Shown: one piece after another, positions 8,741 to 13,419 of the stretch
How positions within the stretch are numbered: the stretch's first letter is position 1
How the letters are laid out: the number at the start of each line of letters is the position of its first letter
The notes under the pieces: model-generated
What the model was told of the DNA's origin: nothing
The model's database searches: none
The model's input: the letters and a program-made list of their open reading frames with translations, nothing else
Program-made: the position numbers and the translations under genes
DNA from: Multifurca ochricompacta
Lineage: Eukaryota > Basidiomycota > Agaricomycetes > Russulales > Russulaceae
Length of the DNA: 13,419 nt
NCBI GenBank assembly: GCA_022496185.1
Contig: WTXG01000565.1
Coordinates: 1-13,419, forward strand
Direction of reading: 5' to 3'

Positions 8741-8929
8741 TCCAATGATAATGCCTCACAAAACATTTTATATATCATGAACCACTGACTCAATTGACAT
8801 TAGTATAGGCTCTAATTGAAGTGTAGATGCTACACTATCATCTACCAATTTCTACTAATTTTGGAAATTATTCTCATTGTGTGGTAGGTCAATCTCTCCA
8901 GGATGGCCAAACATTGGAATGGTTTTGTG
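8741..8929. other. Unassigned A/T-rich stretch
   Basis: No credible coding frame or RNA gene. A 13-base match to the Tc1 end of this window (TGCCTCACAAAAC, about 8753-8765) hints at a decayed Tc1 terminus, but it is too short to call. Confidence 0.4.
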
Positions 8930-9150
8930 GGCTACTGTACATCAGACAAGATCTTTTATTTTTGTGGCTGCAGATGTTTTATCTTAGAATTTCTACTGAT
9001 CTTGTCAATGTATAATTGGTGCCTATACTGCCAAACCCACTGTGTGGGTATGGGTTTCCATGGGTTGGGAGCCATATACCTGTACCTGTACCTGGCAAAA
9101 CCTGTGGTGCTTACCCATGCAGGTATGAAAACCCTTGACAATCACTAAGT
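8930..9150 (-). repeat. Truncated GTACCC-rich repeat, copy B
   Basis: Matches copy C from CATCAGACAAGATCTT through TTCTACTGATCTT and the TACCTGTACCTG block to the terminus GACAATCACTA. The terminal 13 bases match the right end of the hAT-like element. Its left boundary is not clear. Many C to T changes relative to copy C (for example ACCTGTGGTGC versus CCCGCAGCGC) suggest methylation-linked decay. Confidence 0.75.
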
Positions 9151-9315
9151 AATTATAGTTCAGCTAATCCAAATCTGACTTGGTGTGTTATGTATTGCAA
9201 AGCTATATCAAAGAAAAAGTTTGATATGCCATGATAAACATGATCACATGACCCAAACCACTTTGTGATCAGATTTCTACTGATTTTGACAATTGCTATT
9301 GCACTTGTACAGTGC

Positions 9316-9520
9316 CTCACAAAACTGAGTCAATGTTTTGCACTTTTGCAATGTTTGTTGAATATTGCATCAACCAAAACAAATATAAACAAAGTCTTGG
9401 TATGCCATAAAAGGTACAAGATAAGGGTTATGTAATGCAACAATGATTATGTAATTCTGATCAAAACCTGTGGAGCTATGCCCATTTCAAATTGGGGACT
9501 CATTGACTCAGTTTTGTGAG
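9316..9520. repeat. 20-bp inverted repeat inside the Tc1 leader
   Basis: CTCACAAAACTGAGTCAATG at 9316-9335 is repeated inverted and perfect at 9501-9520. The right arm has the same pair (12166-12185 and 12351-12370), so the 20-mer occurs four times. It could be a second transposase binding site, or a trace of an older nested insertion. Confidence 0.8.
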
Positions 9521-9722
9521 TGGGTATCAGAAATATCAGAATCCAATGCTCCACCAAATGTACAGTGACCAATCCTTAATATATGGTTACCATAGTTATC
9601 TTAATATTGATGGGACCTGGAATAGAGCTATTTAATCATGGTTTACATTCCCAGAATATTATAATTTCCCAATGCACCTAGTGATTGGCAGGGGTAACCC
9701 TGGGTATCCTCGTTGGTACCCG

Positions 9723-9773
9723 TACCCGTACCCATACCCGTCACTATGGGTACGGGTAACCCGCGGGTTACCC
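9723..9773. repeat. Subterminal palindromes of the hAT-like element
   Basis: A perfect 14-bp stem (TACCCGTACCCATA at 9723-9736 with 9745-9758, loop 8) overlaps a perfect 20-bp palindrome GGGTAACCCGCGGGTTACCC (9754-9773). The GGGTA unit is shared with the other end of the element. Arrays of this kind in DNA transposons are usually transposase-binding sites; that role is inferred. Confidence 0.8.
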
Positions 9774-9785
9774 GTGGGTCACCAT

Positions 9786-10590
9786 GAAAACGCGTGCAAG
9801 TTCTTTACTTGCATCACGCATTTTGGATAACCGGCCCGGGCCTTCCCGGACCAAGAAGATACACAACACATTCATTTGTGGCTGCTTAAGATCCCTCAAT
9901 GACTTGTTTTATGTTTAGAAGATTAAGATAATTAATTATTCCATTTTTATTTTATTATTCTGCTTTCAATTTTATACAAGCACAACTAAAATCCAGTATA
10001 CAGCAATGATTAGATAGGATGTTATAGAACATTGATGAAAAGCCTGTCAGATAATTACACAGAATGCAAAAAAAATTGATGAACACATAGAAATTGGTAG
10101 GGTAACACCTGGATAATTGTTTTGATACCTGGGTTACCCATAAATGAAACACGTGCAAGTTCTTTACTTGCATCGCGCATTTCGGAGATCCGGCCCGGGA
10201 GATCCTGGTCAAGGAGATATGCACTTGGACACAATGCATTCATTTATGGCTACTCAAGATCCCTCAAAGATTCCTATTTTATGTTCATAAGATTAAGATA
10301 GTTTATTATTCCATTTTTATTTTATTATTCTGGTTTCAATTTTATATGAGCATGACTGTTCTTTGCATTTCTGCGCATTTTGGGTAAATGGCCCAGGCCA
10401 TCCCGGTCAAGGAGATAAGCACTTGGACACAATGTGTTCATTTATGGCTACTCAAGATTCCTCAAAAATTGTTGGTTTATGTTCAGAAGATTAAATGGAT
10501 CCTTTATTTACATTATTATTTTATTATTCTGGTTTCATTTCATACAAGCGCGACTGTCCTAGTCCCTGGATGCACATTTCTGCGCATTTA
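9786..10590 (+). repeat. Three direct repeats of about 200 bp plus a fragment, inside the hAT-like element
   Basis: Copies begin with CGCATTT-like sequence at 9817, 10176 and 10374, with a fragment at 10583. Copies 2 and 3 are 198 bp apart; copies 1 and 2 are separated by about 150 bp of extra sequence. Shared blocks are GGCCCGGG-like, TCAAGGAGATA, TTCATTTATGGCTACTCAAG and TTTATTTTATTATTCTG. Copies 1 and 2 also share an upstream hairpin, GCAAGT-TCTTT-ACTTGC. No coding potential. Confidence 0.8.
10088..10140 (+). repeat. Second, decayed copy of the hAT-like left terminus
   Basis: TAGAAATTGGTAGGGTAACA at 10088 resembles the true left end at 9679 (TAGTGATTGGCAGGGGTAAC). Both are followed by a GGATA/GGTAT block, a GATACC or GTACC block and then GGGTTACCC. 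The element therefore seems to hold a duplicated 5' end, by tandem duplication or by nesting of a sister copy. Confidence 0.6.
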
Positions 10591-10873
10591 AGTCAACCTT
10601 CCTTAATAGGAAGGAGGTCAGACCACCATGCGATGCAATGTAGTCACTGCCCCATGCAGCTTGTAGACACACGTGGGCCTTGTTTCAATAAAGTAATTTG
10701 ATAATTAAATTATAGAATAGTCTATATTAGTCTAGAGTGTATTTTAGATAGTGCCAGACCAGCAGAATTGGTCGCGCATTAATAAACAGATGTATCATGG
10801 TTTTCAAGAAAGTGGATCACTGATAAGGATTTTATTTTACATCACACTGTTAATCTGCTTTGATATTTTGTAG
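10591..10873. other. Unassigned interior of the hAT-like element
   Basis: A/T-rich sequence with no credible frame or structure; presumably filler of the non-autonomous element. Confidence 0.5.
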
Positions 10874-11122
10874 GATAATACTAGAACATATTTAACGCCA
10901 CCCTGTAGCATACATCAGACAAGATCTTGTATTTTTGTGACTGCAGATGTGTTTTATCTCGGAAATTCTACTGATCTTATCAATGCATAATTGGCGCCTA
11001 TACCTGCCAAACCTGCCGCGCGGGTACAGGTTTCCATGGGTTGGGAGCTGTATACCCGTACCCGTACCCAGCAAAACCCGCAGCGCTTACCCGCGTGGGT
11101 ATGAAACCCTTGACAATCACTA
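10874..11122 (-). repeat. GTACCC-rich right end of the hAT-like element, copy C
   Basis: The best preserved of three related right ends (others at 8490 and 8930). It keeps the most CG dinucleotides: GCCGCGCGGGTACAGG, ATACCCGTACCCGTACCC and TTACCCGCGTGGGTATG. It ends GACAATCACTA at 11122, the element's right terminus. Confidence 0.8.
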
Positions 11123-11594
11123 AATGCACCCACCTCCTCTGCTCAGAAAGAAAACATGCTCTCTCTGGCCTCTGAAGGACATTCCACTCACACTATTGCC
11201 TTCAGACTCAGCCTCAGCCAGTCCACAGTCTCTAGGACACTTAGGACCCTCCTTCCCAACCATCAGTCATCTCATTTTGGTCATCCTTCCAGCTCTCTGC
11301 TACCTCTGAACATGCTATCATGATACAAATCACCACAGGAAAGGTTGCCAATGCTGTCTAGGCCACAAAGCACATCAATTTTATCATCCCCAACCATGTC
11401 TCTCACAAACTGTGCACTGGTTCTTAAACAACATTCATTCAAGGCTGTAACAAAGAAGAAAAGGCCACTACTCTCTGCAGTACATTGCAAGAAGCACTTA
11501 GCCTTTGCTTTGAAGTACCAAAACTGGACTATGGAGGACTGGAAGAGGGTGATTTGGTCAGATGAGACCAAAATCAACAGGTTTGGGTCAGATG
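11123..11594 (+). pseudogene. Tc1-like transposase, 5' half, left-arm copy
   Basis: Tc1/mariner transposases cut and paste their element at TA. This copy starts at ATG 11124, directly after the nested element. One C is missing after the start relative to the right-arm copy, so the N-terminus is out of frame. A TAG at 11359-11361 stands where the other copy has CAG. The catalytic-domain start is readable in frame 2 from about 11435: FKAVTKKKRPLLS, NWTMEDWKRVIWSDETK and INRFGSD, with the first catalytic Asp at 11561-11563. The sequence ends near 11594, where it meets the inverted copy, so the second Asp and third acidic residue are absent. Confidence 0.9.
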
Positions 11595-12015
11595 CCAGTC
11601 CTCCACAGTCCACTCTCTGTACTTCAAAGCAAAGGCTAAGTGCTTCTTGCAATGTACTGCAGAGAGTAGTGGCCTTTTCTTTTTGTTACAGCCTTGAATG
11701 AATGTTGTTTAAGAACCAATGCACAGTTTGTGAAGAGACATGGTTGGGGATGATGGAATTGATGTGCTTTGTGGCCTGGACAGCATTGGCAACCTTTCCT
11801 GTGGTGATTTGTATCATGATAGCATGTTCAGAGGTAGCAGAGAGCTTGGAAAGATGACCAAAATGAGGTGACTGATGGTTGGGAAGGAGGGTTCTGAGTG
11901 TCCTAGAGACTGTGGACTGGCTGAGGCTGAGTCTGGAGGCAATAGTATGAGTGGAATGACCTTCAGAGGCCAGAGAGAGCATGTTTTCTTTCTGAGCAGA
12001 GGAGGTGGGGTGCAT
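11593..12015 (-). pseudogene. Tc1-like transposase, 5' half, right-arm copy
   Basis: Inverted duplicate of the left-arm copy. From ATG at 12015 it reads in frame through a typical Tc1 helix-turn-helix region (HTIASRLSLSQSTVSRTLRT) and on to VSSQTVHWFLNNI, stopping near 11686 because of a small indel. Beyond that, conserved sequence is still recognisable up to a WTVEDW segment near 11593. It lacks all catalytic residues, including the first Asp that the left copy retains. It differs from the left copy by a six-base block near 11613-11618. Confidence 0.9.
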
Positions 12016-12378
12016 TGGGAAATTATAATATTCTGGGAATGTAAACCATGATTAAATAGCTCTATTCCAGGTCCCATCAATATTAAGACAACTATGGTAA
12101 CCATATATTAAGGATTGGTTGCTGTACATTTGGTGGAGCATCAGATTCTGATATTTCTGATACCACTCACAAAACTGAGTCAATGAGTCCCCAATTTGAA
12201 ATGGGCATAGCTCCACAAGTTTTGATCAGAATTACATAATCATTGTTGCATTACATAACCCTTATCTTGTACCTTTTATGGTCTACCAAGACTTTGTTTA
12301 TATTTGTTTTGGCTGATGTGATATTCAACAAACAGTGCAAAAGTGCAAAACATTGACTCAGTTTTGTGAGGCACTGTA

Positions 12379-12457
12379 TGTGCTGTTGAAAGCCACAGCC
12401 TGAGCTGGTGGCTTTGGCTTTTAGCTTCTCTGAGCTGGGCCAAAGCCTTTGCTGGGC
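12379..12457. other. Spacer between Tc1 element and copia LTR
   Basis: Short stretch with an imperfect palindrome (AAAGCCACAGC with GCTGGTGGCTTT, about 12389-12415). No gene seen. Confidence 0.4.
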
Positions 12458-12532
12458 TGTCACTAGGGCATAGCATGTTGACACAGGACGTGTCTGGAGA
12501 TGCTTCAGGCATCTAAGGATCGCTTCAGCTGT

Positions 12533-12552
12533 AGATTAGATTAGATTAGATT
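12533..12552 (+). repeat. (AGATT)4 microsatellite
   Basis: Four exact copies of AGATT in the U3 part of the candidate copia LTR. Confidence 0.9.
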
Positions 12553-12750
12553 CCGGAGTATCGGACTTTTTATGTTATCTTTATTATACTTCTTTCTCTC
12601 CTTACTCAGCTGATTAGTGATGGACTTAGTAATGCGCAGTTAGCATGTGATATCTCTTTGGCCAATGGCCTTTATCCCTCTCTGTTCATTGCCCAGCACT
12701 TGTGGACTTATTCCCAGTGCGCACAGACCATTTCCCCTGGCCCCTATGGG

Positions 12751-12757
12751 TATATAA
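12751..12757 (+). promoter_or_regulatory. TATA box of the candidate copia LTR
   Basis: TATATAA in a GGG-TATATAA-GGG context, about 25-30 bp upstream of the hairpin that probably marks the start of R. Confidence 0.65.
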
Positions 12758-12774
12758 GGGTGTCTGTTTCATCT

Positions 12775-12812
12775 CTTACACTTCAGAGTTCTTCTAACCT
12801 CTGAAGTGTAAG
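12775..12812 (+). other. Perfect 14-bp hairpin at the probable RNA 5' end, partly repeated downstream
   Basis: CTTACACTTCAGAG, ten-base loop TTCTTCTAAC, CTCTGAAGTGTAAG. The loop and inner stem (23 bases, 12785-12807) are repeated exactly at 12896-12918, and a 16-base piece TACTTGTCTTTTCTAG occurs at 12861-12876 and 12919-12934. It would fold at the very start of the transcript. Confidence 0.75.
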
Positions 12813-12986
12813 TCCCATTTACTTTACTCTCTACTTCCTTTAGACTAACGCTTCTTATAGTACTTGTCTTTTCTAGGTCAGTAGTGTAGTAATATAGAGT
12901 TCTTCTAACCTCTGAAGTTACTTGTCTTTTCTAGCCTAACCCACTACTAACACAGTCAGTATAACCAGCAGCATGTTTGCTTGACA

Positions 12987-12998
12987 GGTTATGGGCCC
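12987..12998 (+). promoter_or_regulatory. Ty1/copia primer binding site for an internal tRNA-iMet fragment
   Basis: GGTTATGGGCCC is the exact reverse complement of the conserved initiator-tRNA anticodon segment GGGCCCATAACC. Drosophila copia uses this internal iMet site and not the tRNA 3' end. It lies directly after the LTR end. Confidence 0.75.
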
Positions 12999-13419
12999 TG
13001 CTGCTCATACTGATCTGTTCTTTCCTTTTGTTCATCACAGCCCAACTCGCTTTTTGCACACAAAGCTCACAAAAGCTTCAAAGTCTTTCCCACCAGCTTC
13101 TTCCTGTGAGCTTTTCTATTTACTGTCTGTGCACCTTAACACCCACAGGATGACGCAGTTTACTGCTCATCCTGAACTGTTTGGCTAGCCCTCGGGGTTC
13201 TTGCAAAAGGTGATGAGGGACCCTAAGCGGGTGAAACCTTGAGCTCCTTGAGTGCGCACTAGGTATTAGTAATTTCTTAGTTGTAGCTGGGTTTTCATCC
13301 CATAGATAGCTTTAGTAGGCCTAAGCCAGAAGCTTGTGGCTTTAAGTCCAGTCAATGCTTGGCTCTATCTGTAAGCCGGGTTTAGCGACCTGCATGTGGA
13401 GTTTAGGGTCTAGAACAAG
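12999..13419 (+). other. Copia leader or decayed 5' body, no clear gene
   Basis: An ATG at 13149 opens a frame of only 12 codons (MTQFTAHPELFG, stop 13185-13187). After it I see no frame with a copia gag signature up to the window end. This may be untranslated leader, a decayed gag or an intron-containing start. Confidence 0.4.

Larger units (their letters stand above)
9679..11122. mobile_element. Non-autonomous hAT-like DNA element nested in the Tc1 left arm
   Basis: The element is flanked by a perfect 8-bp duplication AATGCACC (9671-9678 and 11123-11130), and joining the two flanks restores the Tc1 arm as seen in the right-hand copy. The left end is TAGTGATTGGCAGGGGTAAC; the right end reads, on minus, TAGTGATTGTCAAGGGTTTC. 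Subterminal regions at both ends are full of TACCC/GGGTA repeats and palindromes. Length is 1444 bp with no coding region. An 8-bp TSD with short TAG...CTA ends fits hAT; other 8-bp-TSD groups (for example the KDZ elements, which occur in fungi) cannot be excluded. Related right ends lie at 8490 and 8930. Confidence 0.8.
9308..12378. mobile_element. Head-to-head Tc1-type fold-back element (TA-flanked), containing a nested element
   Basis: Both outer ends are the same Tc1 terminus: CAGTGCCTCACAAAACTGAG reading inward from 9310 on plus and from 12376 on minus, each bordered by TA (9308-9309 and 12377-12378). The left arm is 9310-9678 plus 11123-11542, and the right arm is about 11593-12376 on minus. 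Each arm is the 5' half of a Tc1 transposon: terminus, about 360-bp leader and the transposase N-terminal part. The leader parts differ at roughly 13 of 368 positions (about 96 percent identity). The 3' half of the gene is absent. Without the 1444-bp insert and its duplicated 8 bp, the structure is about 1.6 kb, nearly one palindrome with a short loop (about 11543-11592). It cannot encode active transposase but keeps both ends, so it could be mobilised in trans. Confidence 0.9.
12458..12986 (+). repeat. Candidate 5' LTR of a Ty1/copia element
   Basis: The right edge is firm: TTGACA (to 12986) is followed at once by a tRNA-iMet-type PBS. The left edge is chosen at 12458 because TGTCA there is the inverse of the terminal TGACA, giving 529 bp; starts at 12476 or 12530 are possible. 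Inside are (AGATT)4 at 12533-12552, a TATA box at 12751 and a strong hairpin just after it. The element body lies beyond the window, so no TSD can be checked. Confidence 0.6.

Noticed and set aside
8753..8765. Another Tc1 terminus
   Set aside because: Only a 13-base match with no partner end, so not called.
9717..9773. Telomere-like GGGTA/TACCC repeats
   Set aside because: The unit is not the fungal TTAGGG, and the same arrays recur as conserved subterminal parts of a transposon family.
9817..10590. CRISPR-like array of spaced repeats
   Set aside because: The units are about 200 bp, diverged, few and without short identical repeats and unique spacers; they lie inside a transposon.
10388..10701. 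Small plus-strand frames within the hAT-like element
   Set aside because: They overlap the 200-bp repeats, differ between repeat copies and show no domain.
12991..13188. 65-codon frame at the right end
   Set aside because: Its ATG lies within the PBS and the product has no recognisable feature; probably leader sequence.

Overview
The window is gene-poor, repeat-dense fungal DNA, most likely from a basidiomycete of the Agaricomycetes type. This is inferred from the element families seen: a Ty3/gypsy chromovirus with a C-terminal chromodomain, Ty1/copia fragments with a Drosophila-copia-type primer binding site, a Tc1-like transposase and an 8-bp-TSD DNA element with GTACCC-rich ends. I see no single-copy host gene, rRNA or tRNA. 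Almost everything is a transposable element or a relic of one, stacked in nested layers.

Layout. (1) 1-411: minus-strand relic of a Ty1/copia integrase. (2) 412-8489: a complete but dead Ty3/gypsy chromovirus. It has two 588-591 bp LTRs beginning TGTTA and ending TAACA, a self-primer/PBS pair, gag, pol (protease, reverse transcriptase, RNase H, integrase, chromodomain), an additional third reading frame with a run of CCHC zinc knuckles in the position where env would lie, a polypurine tract and the 3' LTR. Its integrase is split by an antisense solo LTR of a related subfamily (5094-5681) with a perfect 5-bp target duplication. (3) 8490-9307: truncated copies of a GTACCC-rich repeat with unassigned A/T-rich DNA between them. 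(4) 9310-12376: a very large Tc1-type fold-back element. The 5' half of a Tc1 transposon is present twice, head to head, with a TA at both outer ends. Its left arm is split by a 1444-bp non-autonomous, hAT-like element (9679-11122) with an 8-bp target duplication. (5) 12458-13419: candidate 5' LTR, tRNA-iMet-type PBS and leader of a Ty1/copia element that runs off the window.

Decay. The two gypsy LTRs differ by 17 substitutions, all transitions, and 16 fit CpG to TpG/CpA change. The internal stops in gag-pol are mostly TGA at positions where an arginine (CGA) would fit. This suggests cytosine methylation and deamination of the inserted copies. None of the elements here looks autonomous now.

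Most interesting: the Tf1/sushi-like 11-nt self-priming signature, the extra zinc-knuckle reading frame, and the head-to-head Tc1 palindrome, which could give a long hairpin RNA if transcribed.
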